The notes: generated by a model not told the origin, from the sequence alone. DNA of 38,339 nucleotides from Methanobacteriota archaeon (GCA_002726275.1 PBSO01000039.1:1-38339); one strand, 5' to 3'; positions 14,975 through 25,119 are shown, counted from the stretch's first letter. Numbers and translations: made by a program.

Positions 14975-16306
14975 TTAAGGCTCTCTGCAGATTAAATACA
15001 CTGTATGGCCACTCTCCCCTCTGGATAGCTGGACATCAGCCATGAATGAACGATCACCTTCGATGTCCCTCATGGCCTTGTGTAAACGCCTTTGCAAAGT
15101 AGGGTGCAATTCAGGATCAAGCGAGCATCTGAGGGTGATGCTCCCAATTTCATTTCTAGCCAATGAGGCAGCTGTCAAGTCGATACTGTGAAGCTCTGGG
15201 GGTGATAGCCGGTGCTGGACCACTTGTCCGGTGGCAACTACGAATCCCATCACATTGTCGTCATCGGCAAGGGGCTCCGTGTGTATCAGGATCGGCCTTC
15301 TTCCACTCGTCCTAAGCCAGGTCCTCCCCCCTCTTCCTCCTAATGCTGACTCGATCCAGTTGTCCTGTAAGCCACTCTCCAGGAGTACAGGATCCAATAT
15401 TGAAATCCAGGATCCGAAAGGCGGCGGCTCACTAATTTCTGAAGCGACAGCAATAGATGGCTTACCCTCTATGACTGCCATGATTTTCTTTGTCCCCATT
15501 CTAACGCACCTCCTGGGGCTCTTTGAGGATAGAGAACCAGACCAGACTGACAGGCGATCCACGCGCCCCCCTCCCTGGCTGAGCCACTCCCACGTCCTCC
15601 TTATTCCTGGGAAAGACGTCTCAATCGTGGCATCGATCATCGACTGTTGATCATCATCAAGCCTTGGAGAGAGGTCTAGAAGAATGCAAGGCCCGTTGGG
15701 CCCGGGCTCTAGATAATCCTTCCATGAACTTAGCACGGGTCCCAGTGACGGCTCCATCTCGTCAATGTGGTGATTCTGTGCATCCATTGGCCTCGCAGGA
15801 TCAAGATGCAGCATGGCTACCGGTGGGTGGGCCCTAGTTCCTGCTTCCCTAAGGCTGGACCAATACTCGGTCATCACTCCCTCAGCATCTGAACCATCTC
15901 CGATCACTATCCTGTCCATTGACCTCTGGACGTCATTTGACTCCGCTGCTACGAACATGTTTGCGGCACATAGAACCGCCACGTTTCCATCTATCTCTAC
16001 GCCCAATGAGGGTCTCTTGAGAATCTTCGAGTAAGCAATTAGCTGAATCCCAGAACCAGTTGCAACATCTGCTATTACCCCTGGTCCAAGCGACTTGGGG
16101 TCTATCTGTCCCGCTCTCGCCAAAGCCACGCCCCATGGAGTAGAAAGCCTCCTCATCCTTTCCGTCATGTGGAAAGAAGGGTCCCCCTTTCGTGACGATT
16201 TTGCTTTCGCACGCCTCCCCGCTTCCTTTGCCACTTCAGGGGAGGGCATAACCGATGCATGGCCGTTTTCTTCAGACATTGTATTGAACCTCTTCTCGTT
16301 ATTCAT
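14975..16306 (-). CDS. SAM-dependent methyltransferase with THUMP-like C-terminal domain
   Basis: The 443-residue product has motif I VIADVATGSGIQLIAYS, motif II LGVEIDGNVAVLCAANM and motif IV MLHLDPARPMD, followed by LLDLSPRLDD and EWLSQGGGRVDRLSVWSG. This DPAR...SPxLD...EWLS-GGRVDRLSVW layout matches the bacterial and archaeal class I methyltransferases that carry a THUMP-like domain (PF18096 type), thought to act on RNA. The C-terminal part after about residue 290 (MGFVVATGQVVQHRLSPPEL) would be that domain. The target base is unknown. The ATG at 16306 overlaps the FKBP gene stop by one base (TAATG), so the two are coupled; a second ATG nine codons in is possible. The N-terminal 40 residues are basic and low-complexity. 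Confidence 0.8.
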   Translation of the reverse strand: MNNEKRFNTMSEENGHASVMPSPEVAKEAGRRAKAKSSRKGDPSFHMTERMRRLSTPWGVALARAGQIDPKSLGPGVIADVATGSGIQLIAYSKILKRPSLGVEIDGNVAVLCAANMFVAAESNDVQRSMDRIVIGDGSDAEGVMTEYWSSLREAGTRAHPPVAMLHLDPARPMDAQNHHIDEMEPSLGPVLSSWKDYLEPGPNGPCILLDLSPRLDDDQQSMIDATIETSFPGIRRTWEWLSQGGGRVDRLSVWSGSLSSKSPRRCVRMGTKKIMAVIEGKPSIAVASEISEPPPFGSWISILDPVLLESGLQDNWIESALGGRGGRTWLRTSGRRPILIHTEPLADDDNVMGFVVATGQVVQHRLSPPELHSIDLTAASLARNEIGSITLRCSLDPELHPTLQRRLHKAMRDIEGDRSFMADVQLSRGESGHTVYLICREP

Positions 16307-17268
16307 TATACACCAACAATAGCCGTAACCTCTAATTCGAACCTAAGCCATGAATTCTTCAGTTCATGGCTTTCCGATCCACCATACGCTATGCTGGGGG
16401 GAAGGAGTGTGATATGACTGGTTCCCGGGCCCCACCCCGCCGGTGTCCCAACGGGTGCGACTGAATTGATGTCAAGGCCTATCGCAGACCAGCCAAAACC
16501 TTCGATGTAGTTGGGGTCATCACCAGCAGTTACTAGCAGATCACCCTCATCCAACAGCTCACCTGTATCGGCGTCCCAGACCTTGTAATTTACCTGAAGT
16601 CTATCTCCATCTTTGGAATGCAACTCGCGTTCCTCAACTCCCTTGAAAACCGTAACATCCAGCTTAACCTCAGCTGAAACCAAAGCAACATGGGAAGCAA
16701 CAACGGTGAAAGAGCTCTCGTCAACGTCCTCTGTAAGCTCTATCTCTAGGATTATGGAGTCATTGCCCTGAAACTCGTTAATCAGCATTTGAGTGTCGTC
16801 CGAGCTCGAGAATAGCACATTCGCCCCCTCAATCTCAAGAAGCAGATCAAGAGTCTGATTCCCCCTATTGTACACCGCTACAGATGCCCTGTCGCCAGAC
16901 CCCTGGTGCTCCCAGTCGCACCGCAACTCGCCAGGATACAGGAAAACGTCATCCTGCGAGGAAAGATTTTCCGGCCAATCCCAATCACCTTCTCTAGAAT
17001 CGCAGGTGTCGAAAAGAAGGTCTACCTCCCAAGCCCACCTCCCATCCATCTCCAGCATAGACTCGTCAACAGATCCAAATGAATCCTCAAGTTGACTCAT
17101 GAAGCTGTATGCGCTAATGCCTATCCACGCTGTGGATAGCAATATTACCAGTATCGTAGATAGTGAAAGGAGAATAGCCACTCTCGGAACAGCCATCTCA
17201 TTGATACCCAGTGGCACGGGAGGATGCTCGACTTCGTCGGGTGTGTCCGATATCCACGACCGCGTCAT
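16306..17268 (-). CDS. Membrane-anchored extracellular FKBP-type prolyl isomerase
   Basis: Residues 25-55 hold one membrane segment (VAILLSLSTILVILLSTAWIG), split here as VAILLSLSTILVILL and STAWIG, after a 25-residue cytoplasmic lead. A Cys-containing extracellular beta region follows (DTCDSREGDWDW; ELRCDWEHQGS). The C-terminal ~95 residues are FKBP-like: DRLQVNYKVWDADTGELLDEG, in two parts DRLQVNYKVW and DADTGELLDEG, then YIEGFGWSAIGLD, SHITLLPPSIAYGG and WLRFELEVTAI. The IAYGG and the final F-E-V strand fit the family, while the active-site aromatics are only partly conserved, so catalysis is uncertain. It probably folds or holds secreted proteins. It heads a unit with the methyltransferase; TATA-like GTTTATTT lies 53 bases upstream. 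Confidence 0.8.
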   Translation of the reverse strand: MTRSWISDTPDEVEHPPVPLGINEMAVPRVAILLSLSTILVILLSTAWIGISAYSFMSQLEDSFGSVDESMLEMDGRWAWEVDLLFDTCDSREGDWDWPENLSSQDDVFLYPGELRCDWEHQGSGDRASVAVYNRGNQTLDLLLEIEGANVLFSSSDDTQMLINEFQGNDSIILEIELTEDVDESSFTVVASHVALVSAEVKLDVTVFKGVEERELHSKDGDRLQVNYKVWDADTGELLDEGDLLVTAGDDPNYIEGFGWSAIGLDINSVAPVGTPAGWGPGTSHITLLPPSIAYGGSESHELKNSWLRFELEVTAIVGV

Positions 17269-17320
17269 GACTCATTTGCCAACATCTTCTGCCATCAACG
17301 TTGGCCTAGTTGGTTTGAAG

Positions 17321-17328
17321 AAATAAAC
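17321..17328 (-). promoter_or_regulatory. TATA-like box upstream of the FKBP gene
   Basis: On the minus strand this reads GTTTATTT, 53 bases before the ATG at 17268; a start site about 25 bases downstream leaves a leader of roughly 28 bases. The same octamer lies before pantoate kinase at 12418-12425. Low certainty, from composition and spacing. Confidence 0.35.
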
Positions 17329-17355
17329 GATTGATTAGTTCGAACATTCAGCGAA

Positions 17356-20300
17356 CTAGTCCCTCACTAGCTCCTTTTCGTAAGTTATTCCCAGCCACGA
17401 CACTATTCCCAACTCGATTGCCACAATGATTAGCCCTCCGAGTAAGAATACAGGATTGGTTAGAACACCACCGAAGAACACCAACGCTGTCAAAATAGCC
17501 AAAATCAAGTCTACCAATCCCCAAATTCGCAATCCTCTCCGCAGCTGTAGTATGCCAACCACCCAAACCGTGGTTGACATGAGGATGAGCGCAGCGGGTA
17601 GGAGGCCCGCAACCCCGCCTCCGATCAATCCAATCACAATCAGAAGATGACCATTAGAAGCTAACATAGCAGACCACTCGCCTTTCTTGGTTGGGACGGT
17701 CAATATGCAGAGCAGCATCGCAATCACTCCCAGTGTTGCGCTAGATGCACCTATGGGTGGGTTAAACCACACGTCCCAATTGCTAGTGGATATCATTACG
17801 AGGACAATCCCTGGAATAGCGATGCCCACCGAGCTCGGCTGCTCCCTCTTCAGCCCCTGGGCGATCGCACTAGCGACTGCTAAGACTCCAGCGGGGCCAA
17901 ATGAGAGAATTACAACCGCAATGGCCCGACCACCTCTGCCAGCACCCCCCTTCATGTCCCTCCTTCCCTTGGATTTACGCAAGCCATCAATCAGGAAATC
18001 GGCAATTACTGCAATAATTAGGACAACTTCCAGTAAGAAAAGAGGAACTTCCCATTCCAATGAAAATCCCCCTGAGAATGGATCAACAGTGAGGGGCCAG
18101 GGCAATGATTCGTAAAGCAACGAACCGATTAGACGATCAACCAAGAGGGACAATATCAACCAGTCTATTGCAATGGGAATCCTGTCTAGCATGTTTTTCT
18201 GTTGGAATAGTGAAATTGCTACTAATTCTAACACAATCACCACAACTACAGCCATTCCGAGTAGATCTTGGTTGCTTCCCCCGGGGCCAAGTAGAGATGC
18301 GATGTGAGCGAGAACAACCCCACTGATTGCAATAGCTATTGGGGCCTCTATTCCACCAATATGGGGTAGCTCCAAATCCAGCCTCTTGGTTCTTAGTCTC
18401 GCTATTGCAACAAGAACCGTTACGAATGCCCCACACGAAAGGAGGATGATCGGACTGGGCCCAGTAGTCAGCCCGATAATCACATTTGCACCCAGTACTA
18501 CTGCCATTACAGATATCACGATTACAGGTCGGTGACTAACATCAGTGGTGTAGAGATCCTCTAGGTCCTTCGCCGGCGCGAGCTCCCTCCTCTTCCCCCG
18601 GACCTCCTTCATCGCAGCAATTTGCGGATCAAAACCTGATATTGCCCCTATATTGCCTGAAATTATTGAGGACGCTCCTGAGGAAGTCATAGCTTGCTCC
18701 TTCCTCTTACTTAGTTCGGAAATAGACCTTAGTTCTCTTCGTAACTCCCCTCTGGCGACTAACCAGATTGAACTGAGGATGAATATTGCAACAGAAGCAT
18801 ACAATGCCGATGAGTCTCCAATCTGCCAAGTAAGTGAGACAGTAATCACCATCAACCAAAGAGATGCGAGAGCTGGTTTGAGCAAATCCTCGATCTTCCC
18901 AGCCTTCGGGAGGTATACGCCCAGAAGGGCTGCTGTGCAGGACACTGCCACGAAGCCACTATCGAGATCAGGGAGAGAATTGGAAAGAGACAACAATCTT
19001 GACGGCTCACTACCAGACAAGAAAACAAGCAGGGGGAGGCTCATAAGTCCCATCGATAATGTGTATTTCCTATCTTCAATCTCTCTCTCAAACTGAATCA
19101 GCAAGAGTAGAAGGGCACAGAGAATTACACTCAGAACTTCTCCAATCCCGTGCCTCCATTGTATAATTATAGCACTAGCGAAAATGATCATCATCATCAT
19201 ACCCACTCCACCAACTCTAACCCCTCTGACATGCGCTCCAAGATGGAGGATCCAGATTACGCTACACACCACCATCAGACTCGGAGCCGTGAAACCCCCA
19301 AATTGCGCCATGAAGACTGTCGTAATCATGGGTATCCACAGTCCCAGACTCCAAAGCTGGAGGGCACCAGAGTCTCTAATTGATGCCGATATCTCCGAAA
19401 TTCCAAGGAATTTAGATGCGAGATTGACATTGGTTGAACCAAGCTTCTCATTTACAATTGCCATTAGTATTGAACAAATTATCAAGTATCCAGCTAGTGG
19501 TACAACCTCTACCTCAATCACACTTCCCGGATCAATACGATCGTTAGCTACTAGGACAGTTCGAATTGCTTCCTCCAGCGCCTCCTCAAACACTATCCAG
19601 GTCCATGGTAGTAGGACCGTGACTCCTGCAAGAGATGGAGACTTCCTCCTCACCGATAGAATTGCCGTACCTATGTGAAGGATGGACAGTAGGGAAAGAA
19701 GAACCACCCCACCATCCCCTCCCGATTGCCTCGACTCCGATGGAACAAGAATGACTAGTAAGATCAGTATAGCCACAGATCCTCCCCATAGGACCCTGTC
19801 AGTAACAATGTCCTGATCCCTGAGAATTACGAAACCAGTAACCGCAGTACCAATAATTGTGAAAAGAACATATTCCGAAATCGAGAGGTAATCATCAACC
19901 AGATCCCCGTTCGCGAGCATGATAGTTAGTATCAGGGACGAGTACAATAGTGGGGCCGCCACTCTCTTCGGGGAAACCCCCCTTACAGTAAGGTACGAGC
20001 CCCCAAAGGAACCTCCCAACACGGTAACCATCCCTAGAGCGTAACCCACATCGTCTCTGTTTGCAGCCACTGCTAGAAGTGCCCCAATGAGGCCCATTGA
20101 TACAGAAACCCCCCAAAGGCCCGGCTTCCCAAGTCCCATTACCCTCATCGCATCAGAAAACCAATTTTTCTCCCTCGAGAATTTGGATGCCATCGACGCA
20201 TTAGCTGCAGTAACTCCCATCATCAAAGTGAAAAGAAGAAGGGGGGAATCCAATGGGAGTATCCTCAACTCACCAATCTGGAACCCACTGGTTGTGGCGT

Positions 20301-21108
20301 GCATCCCAATCCACAAATTAGATGCAGCAATTCCCAATGCTGCAAGATTCCCCGACATCCGTTGAAGAGCCAGGCCGTGTATCAGAATCGTAGATAGAAG
20401 AATCATTGCCGCAATCCCCTCTTGTCCGAATAGAGACCCTGCTGTAGAACCAATAGCAAGTAGGACAAGAGTAGACTGAGCCGCAATCGCATCGTGGTCG
20501 TACCTATAGGCAACAGCCACGTTTACGCCAACAAGACCAATCAATAGAACTCCAAGCTCCTCTACCCCTATCACGTCCCATCTTTGCAATTCTATGGCGA
20601 GCCCATACAGAACCTTCATCGAAATGATTACCCATGTTACCCCAAGGATCTTCATGCTCTTCCTGGGAATCCAAATTTCCCCTAGTCCGAAGCCAATAGC
20701 AGCTAGGACTACCAGCGAGACTCCAGCCGGAAGCGGGTCCATCACTACCCCTATTTGCACCCCTATTGCGCTGTAGACTAGTATCATTGATCCCATTAAG
20801 GCCCAATTTATCCTACGTTCGCCTTCTACAGCAATTTCTGTAACTACATCCCTATCCGGGGCCGACTTAACGCTGCCATCAGAACTGACAACTCCCGGAG
20901 AATCTGAATCGGGCTCAGAAAATGGGTCAAAGATTTCTCCGATGGCCTCGTCTCTTTCTTTCTCTGTGACCGACTTATCCTCGACTTGAGCTTCATCTGT
21001 TCCCTGAATTATGTCCCCTATCTCTATCCTGTCACTAATTCTGAATGACCTCTCACGGATGACTTCGTCATCAGGATCATCGCGCTCCATTGCTCTCCCG
21101 TGGGGCAT
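17356..21108 (-). CDS. Giant polytopic membrane protein, about 35 membrane segments
   Basis: No family is recognised. The 1,250-residue product has an acidic cytoplasmic N-terminus of about 100 residues (MERDDPDDEVIRERSFRISD; DEAQVEDKSVTEKERDEAIG), then 24 hydrophobic helices by eye. A charged cytoplasmic loop of about 80 residues follows (LRRELRSISELSKRKEQAM; MKEVRGKRRELAPAKDLEDL), then about 12 more helices to the C-terminus. Helices are short, Gly/Ala/Ile-rich and joined by very short loops; no transporter, glycosyltransferase or protease motif stands out. The layout recalls large DUF2339-like multi-helix proteins, but no motif confirms that. ATG at 21108 starts MPHGRAMERDD; the ATG six codons later is an alternative. 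It diverges from pckA across a shared AT-rich box. Confidence 0.85.
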   Translation of the reverse strand: MPHGRAMERDDPDDEVIRERSFRISDRIEIGDIIQGTDEAQVEDKSVTEKERDEAIGEIFDPFSEPDSDSPGVVSSDGSVKSAPDRDVVTEIAVEGERRINWALMGSMILVYSAIGVQIGVVMDPLPAGVSLVVLAAIGFGLGEIWIPRKSMKILGVTWVIISMKVLYGLAIELQRWDVIGVEELGVLLIGLVGVNVAVAYRYDHDAIAAQSTLVLLAIGSTAGSLFGQEGIAAMILLSTILIHGLALQRMSGNLAALGIAASNLWIGMHATTSGFQIGELRILPLDSPLLLFTLMMGVTAANASMASKFSREKNWFSDAMRVMGLGKPGLWGVSVSMGLIGALLAVAANRDDVGYALGMVTVLGGSFGGSYLTVRGVSPKRVAAPLLYSSLILTIMLANGDLVDDYLSISEYVLFTIIGTAVTGFVILRDQDIVTDRVLWGGSVAILILLVILVPSESRQSGGDGGVVLLSLLSILHIGTAILSVRRKSPSLAGVTVLLPWTWIVFEEALEEAIRTVLVANDRIDPGSVIEVEVVPLAGYLIICSILMAIVNEKLGSTNVNLASKFLGISEISASIRDSGALQLWSLGLWIPMITTVFMAQFGGFTAPSLMVVCSVIWILHLGAHVRGVRVGGVGMMMMIIFASAIIIQWRHGIGEVLSVILCALLLLLIQFEREIEDRKYTLSMGLMSLPLLVFLSGSEPSRLLSLSNSLPDLDSGFVAVSCTAALLGVYLPKAGKIEDLLKPALASLWLMVITVSLTWQIGDSSALYASVAIFILSSIWLVARGELRRELRSISELSKRKEQAMTSSGASSIISGNIGAISGFDPQIAAMKEVRGKRRELAPAKDLEDLYTTDVSHRPVIVISVMAVVLGANVIIGLTTGPSPIILLSCGAFVTVLVAIARLRTKRLDLELPHIGGIEAPIAIAISGVVLAHIASLLGPGGSNQDLLGMAVVVVIVLELVAISLFQQKNMLDRIPIAIDWLILSLLVDRLIGSLLYESLPWPLTVDPFSGGFSLEWEVPLFLLEVVLIIAVIADFLIDGLRKSKGRRDMKGGAGRGGRAIAVVILSFGPAGVLAVASAIAQGLKREQPSSVGIAIPGIVLVMISTSNWDVWFNPPIGASSATLGVIAMLLCILTVPTKKGEWSAMLASNGHLLIVIGLIGGGVAGLLPAALILMSTTVWVVGILQLRRGLRIWGLVDLILAILTALVFFGGVLTNPVFLLGGLIIVAIELGIVSWLGITYEKELVRD

Positions 21109-21145
21109 TACCGGAATAACCGCATCCCCAACCCCCTGCCCCTCA

Positions 21146-21156
21146 GCATATTTTCC
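21146..21156. promoter_or_regulatory. Shared AT-rich box in the divergent pckA gap
   Basis: CATATTTTCC / GGAAAATATG is the clearest AT-rich block in the gap between the minus-strand membrane protein (start 21108) and pckA (start 21233). It sits at plausible TATA distances from both: about 38 and 80 bases from the starts. Between it and pckA is ACCCT-TGA-AGGGT (21185-21197), a 5-bp inverted repeat with a three-base loop. Inference from composition. Confidence 0.35.
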
Positions 21157-21232
21157 TGAATTCTAGAGAATCGCCACAGCCGTAACCCTTGAAGGGTAAT
21201 TGCTATCGCCGGGTGACATGGAGGGACCCACC

Positions 21233-22831
21233 ATGTCGGCCCCTCCCTCAAATCCTTCAACCCCTCTGAGCTCTCATGGACTCGAGCCGAGTGGAAAGGT
21301 ACATTGGAACCTTGGTTGGGAGGAGTTGCATGGAATTGCAGTAGACAGGGGAGAGGCAACGCTGACTTCTCAAGGTGTACTGCTGGCCACCACTGGAGAG
21401 AGAACGGGGAGGTCCCCGAACGATCGCTTCATTGTAGATGAACCAGGAATGGCCGATGACGTTTGGTGGGGAGAAGTCAACAAGTCAATCCCAGCTTCTT
21501 CCTTCGATAGGCTCCTCAAGAAGACCCGGGATCACTTAGACAAAGCAGACCAATTATTCGTCAAGGACGCATTCTGCGGCGCGGATCCAAGATACAGGAT
21601 GCCAGTTAGACTAGTTACTGAGAAGGCTTGGCATGCCGCCTTCATGCACAACATGTTCGTCAGGATTAACCAGGAAGAGTCCACAACACACCAACCGCAA
21701 TACACAATCCTACACGCACCCGAATTACAGGCCTCGCCCAGCGAGGATGGGACAAACTCTGGCGTGTTTGTAATATTGGCATTAGACCGCGGCTTGGTGA
21801 TAATCGGCGGAACACACTATGCCGGTGAGATAAAGAAGGCAATTTTCACAATAATGAATCATATTCTACCAGCCGATGGCCTGCTTCCCATGCACTGTTC
21901 AGCCAACACCAACGAGGACGGCTCGGCTCTCTTCTTCGGCCTATCTGGAACTGGAAAAACCACACTGTCCGCAGACCCGAAAAGAGCACTCGTCGGTGAC
22001 GACGAGCATGGTTGGTCGGATGAGGGAGTATTCAACTTCGAAGGGGGATGTTATGCAAAGATGATCAACCTCTCTGAAAAGGACGAGCCAGCAATTTTCG
22101 CTACTACCAGAATGAAGGGAACAATTCTGGAAAACGTGGTATTGAACGCCGATGGGACACCTGATTTCTACAACAGCTCTCTAACTAAGAACACCAGGGG
22201 GTCATACTCAATCGAGGCAATAGAAAACAGAACCCCCGACTCAATGGCGGGGAACCCTAAGAACGTGGTATTCCTAACATGCGACGCGTTTGGAGTCCTG
22301 CCTCCACTTTCTCGCTTGACCCCTGAGCAGGCGGCATACCACTTCATGTCTGGATATACTGCAAAGGTTGCAGGCACTGAGATGGGAATTACCGAGCCCC
22401 AGGCAACTTTCTCAACATGTTTCGGGGCACCTTTCATGCCACGCCACCCCTCTGTATATGCAGACCTTCTATCAAACAAAATCCGCATTAATAATGCCAA
22501 GTGCTGGCTAATCAACACTGGTTGGGTTGCAGGCGGATACGGAGCAAGTAGCCGAATCAAGATCAGGTGGACAAGGGCGTTGCTAAACTCGGCATTAGAC
22601 GGCGATTTGGATGATGTTGTTTTTGTCGATGACGAGAGGTTTGGTTTCTCAGTCCCTACTACATGCGAGGGAGTGCCCGACTCGATACTGCAGCCAAGGG
22701 ATACTTGGCACGACAAGAAGAAGTATGATGGAACGGCAAACGTACTTGCTCAAATGTTCATTGAGAACTTCGAACAATACTCAGATGCCTGCAGCCAAGA
22801 AGTTATGGACGCTTCACCAAAGCAACTCTGA
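21233..22831 (+). CDS. pckA: Phosphoenolpyruvate carboxykinase (ATP)
   Basis: Converts oxaloacetate and ATP to PEP, CO2 and ADP, the entry to gluconeogenesis. The 532-residue product matches the ATP-type family (E. coli 540). It has TGERTGRSPNDRFIVDEP near the N-terminus, the substrate Arg region, and the P-loop GLSGTGKTTLSADP (236-249; K242, T243). The metal and kinase-2 segment GDDEHGWSDEGVFNFEGGCY (20 residues) comes next, then the C-terminal adenine region. TTG (21200) and ATG (21218) also start in frame, but the ATG at 21233 has GGAGGG seven bases upstream and gives the usual N-terminal length. It converges with maeB, their stops five bases apart inside one hairpin. Confidence 0.96.
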   Translation: MSAPPSNPSTPLSSHGLEPSGKVHWNLGWEELHGIAVDRGEATLTSQGVLLATTGERTGRSPNDRFIVDEPGMADDVWWGEVNKSIPASSFDRLLKKTRDHLDKADQLFVKDAFCGADPRYRMPVRLVTEKAWHAAFMHNMFVRINQEESTTHQPQYTILHAPELQASPSEDGTNSGVFVILALDRGLVIIGGTHYAGEIKKAIFTIMNHILPADGLLPMHCSANTNEDGSALFFGLSGTGKTTLSADPKRALVGDDEHGWSDEGVFNFEGGCYAKMINLSEKDEPAIFATTRMKGTILENVVLNADGTPDFYNSSLTKNTRGSYSIEAIENRTPDSMAGNPKNVVFLTCDAFGVLPPLSRLTPEQAAYHFMSGYTAKVAGTEMGITEPQATFSTCFGAPFMPRHPSVYADLLSNKIRINNAKCWLINTGWVAGGYGASSRIKIRWTRALLNSALDGDLDDVVFVDDERFGFSVPTTCEGVPDSILQPRDTWHDKKKYDGTANVLAQMFIENFEQYSDACSQEVMDASPKQL

Positions 22832-22847
22832 TACAATCAGAGTTTTT
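22824..22847 (+). terminator. Palindromic hairpin terminator between pckA and maeB
   Basis: AACTCTGAT (22824-22832) and ATCAGAGTT (22836-22844) form a perfect 9-bp stem around the loop ACA, followed by TTT (five T in all with the end of the stem). The pckA TGA (22829-22831) and the maeB stop (TCA at 22837-22839) lie in opposite arms, so one palindrome ends both genes. The T-run favours the plus-strand (pckA) transcript. Confidence 0.75.
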
Positions 22848-25119
22848 GCCAGTGGTGCCTCTGAGCATCCACGGCGCAGATAGCAGCCATGTGAACAACA
22901 TCCCTCACACTGTCTCCCCTCTGTAGGACGTGCGCTGGTTGTGACAACCCCTCTAGAATAGGACCAGTCATTTCAGCCCCCGCGACTCTCTGAAGTAGCT
23001 TGTAGGCGATGTTAGCCGATGCAAGATTGGGGCAGATTAGGATATTGGCCGGACCATCGAATGACATGAAGGGGTAGTCCTTCTGAATTTCTGGAACCAA
23101 AGCAGTGTCTGCCTGCATCGGACCGTCAATAATTAATTCAGGATCTAGCTCCCTAGCAATTGCAATAGCCTCCTCCAACCTGTCAGTTCTAAGTTCCGAG
23201 GAAGTACCGAAATTGGAGAATGACAGCATTGCAACCTTTGGCTTAACTCCGAATCTTCTAGCCACCTTGGCAGTCTGAACCGCAATCTCAGCCAGGGTTC
23301 TGGAATCTGGATAAATGTTGATAGTAGCGTCCCCAATGAACATCAACTCTCCATTTACGGTCATCATATACATGCCAACTATCCTATGTGAGTCAGGCTC
23401 AGGGCCGATAATTTGCAAACAGGGTTTGACGATGTCCGGATAGTGATGAGAAACCCCTCCAAGATAACCATCTGCATCTCCCATGTGCACCATCATTGGC
23501 GCGAAGTATGTCGTATTCTTCATCAGTCGAACCGCATCCTCCACAGTTACGCCCTTCCTGCCCCTTAGGTTATGCAGCTCGTCAGCATATTCGCCACGCC
23601 TCCTGGGATCATACCTGACATCTATTTCATCACAATCGAAGCTTAGCCCCAATTCTTCCTTTACGGCCTCAATTCTCTCGACGTTCCCAAGAAGGATGGG
23701 TTCGCAAATGCCTTCAGCTATACATTGTGAAGCTGCCTTGATGATTGTCGGGTCTTCTCCTTCGCAGAAAACAATACGCTTCTTGTCCCTCTTTGCCCTG
23801 TTGATAACTCTCCTCATAATGGATCTGGTTAGGCCTAATCGAGCCTCCAGCTCCTCACGGTATCTTTCGATGTCGAAGTCTTCCGGCTTTACTCTGGAAA
23901 CCCCCTCGTTTACTGCAGCTTCAGCAACCGCGCTCGCCTCCCAAATCAGAACTCTGGCATCGAATGGTTTTGGGATGATATATTCCGGACCGAACTGTAG
24001 TTGCTCGCCATCATATGCAGACATCACGTCATCGGGCACCGGCTCCTTGGCTAGTTGAGCAATGGCATGTGTTGCGGCCATCTTCATACCTTCTGTAATC
24101 TCTGTTGAACGTACATCAAGGGCTCCTCGGAAGATGTATGGGAAACCTAGTACGTTATTGATCTGGTTCGGATAGTCCGAACGACCAGTGGCAACAATAG
24201 CATCGTCCCTCACGGAAACAACATCGTCAGGAAGAATTTCTGGATCGGGATTCGCTAGAGCGAAAATCAGAGGACGAGTAGCCATCGAGGACACCATTTC
24301 ACGAGAGACAATCCCTCCCTTGGAGAGGCCAAGGAAAACATCAGCTTCACTCATGGCAGACGATAGATCGCCATCAGGAATGTCCCTAGCGAATTCAGAT
24401 TTGTATTCATTCAAATCCCCCTTCTTGTCCCTGGATGTGGTGAGTATCCCCGTCGAATCAACTAATACCATATTTTCCGGATTCACTCCAAGCCTGACAT
24501 AGTGCCTTGCACAGGATATCGCCGATGCCCCCGCTCCAGAAATCACTACCTTGACAGAACCCACATCCTTGCCCACAATCTCCAACCCGTTTAGCAGAGC
24601 AGCTCCTGAGATTATTGCAGTTCCATGTTGATCATCGTGCATCACAGGAATATCGAGCTCCTCCACGAGCCTCCTCTCAATCTCAAAGCATTCCGGTGCC
24701 TTGATGTCCTCCAAGTTGATTCCACCGAAGGTGGGGGCTATTGCCTTCACGGCCTCAACAAACTCGTCCACGTCGGTCCTGTCAACTTCTATGTCGAATA
24801 CGTCAATGTCAGCGAATGCCTTGAACAGTAGGCCCTTGCCCTCCATAACTGGCTTTCCTGCTAGTGCACCTATGTCACCAAGCCCTAGAACTGCCGTTCC
24901 GTTGCTTATTACAGCCACTAGATTACCCTTCGAAGTGTACTTGTATGCATTATCGGCGTCGCTCTCAATTTCCTTGCATGGGTATGCTACACCAGGCGAA
25001 TAAGCCAGAGAAAGCTCGTGGGACGTTCCATGCGCCTTTGTCGGCACAACCGTGATCTTTCCTGCAGGCTTTGCCGCGTGATATTCCAGAGCTTCCTCGC
25101 GGAGCATATCCTCAGTCAA
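22837..25119 (-). CDS. maeB: NADP-type malic enzyme fused to phosphotransacetylase-like domain
   Basis: Oxidative decarboxylation of malate to pyruvate with reduction of NAD(P). The 760-residue length equals the MaeB fusion class (E. coli 759). Residues 1 to about 430 are the malic enzyme: [62 protein letters not shown] and the dinucleotide fold [13 protein letters not shown]. From about 435 ([19 protein letters not shown]) is the phosphate acetyltransferase-like domain, which in known members is regulatory and responds to acetyl-CoA. The TTG at 25119 has GAGGTG five bases upstream and is preferred to the ATG four codons later, whose SD would be too close. Convergent with pckA; diverges from the giant propeller gene. 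Confidence 0.95.
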   Translation of the reverse strand: MTEDMLREEALEYHAAKPAGKITVVPTKAHGTSHELSLAYSPGVAYPCKEIESDADNAYKYTSKGNLVAVISNGTAVLGLGDIGALAGKPVMEGKGLLFKAFADIDVFDIEVDRTDVDEFVEAVKAIAPTFGGINLEDIKAPECFEIERRLVEELDIPVMHDDQHGTAIISGAALLNGLEIVGKDVGSVKVVISGAGASAISCARHYVRLGVNPENMVLVDSTGILTTSRDKKGDLNEYKSEFARDIPDGDLSSAMSEADVFLGLSKGGIVSREMVSSMATRPLIFALANPDPEILPDDVVSVRDDAIVATGRSDYPNQINNVLGFPYIFRGALDVRSTEITEGMKMAATHAIAQLAKEPVPDDVMSAYDGEQLQFGPEYIIPKPFDARVLIWEASAVAEAAVNEGVSRVKPEDFDIERYREELEARLGLTRSIMRRVINRAKRDKKRIVFCEGEDPTIIKAASQCIAEGICEPILLGNVERIEAVKEELGLSFDCDEIDVRYDPRRRGEYADELHNLRGRKGVTVEDAVRLMKNTTYFAPMMVHMGDADGYLGGVSHHYPDIVKPCLQIIGPEPDSHRIVGMYMMTVNGELMFIGDATINIYPDSRTLAEIAVQTAKVARRFGVKPKVAMLSFSNFGTSSELRTDRLEEAIAIARELDPELIIDGPMQADTALVPEIQKDYPFMSFDGPANILICPNLASANIAYKLLQRVAGAEMTGPILEGLSQPAHVLQRGDSVRDVVHMAAICAVDAQRHHWQKL

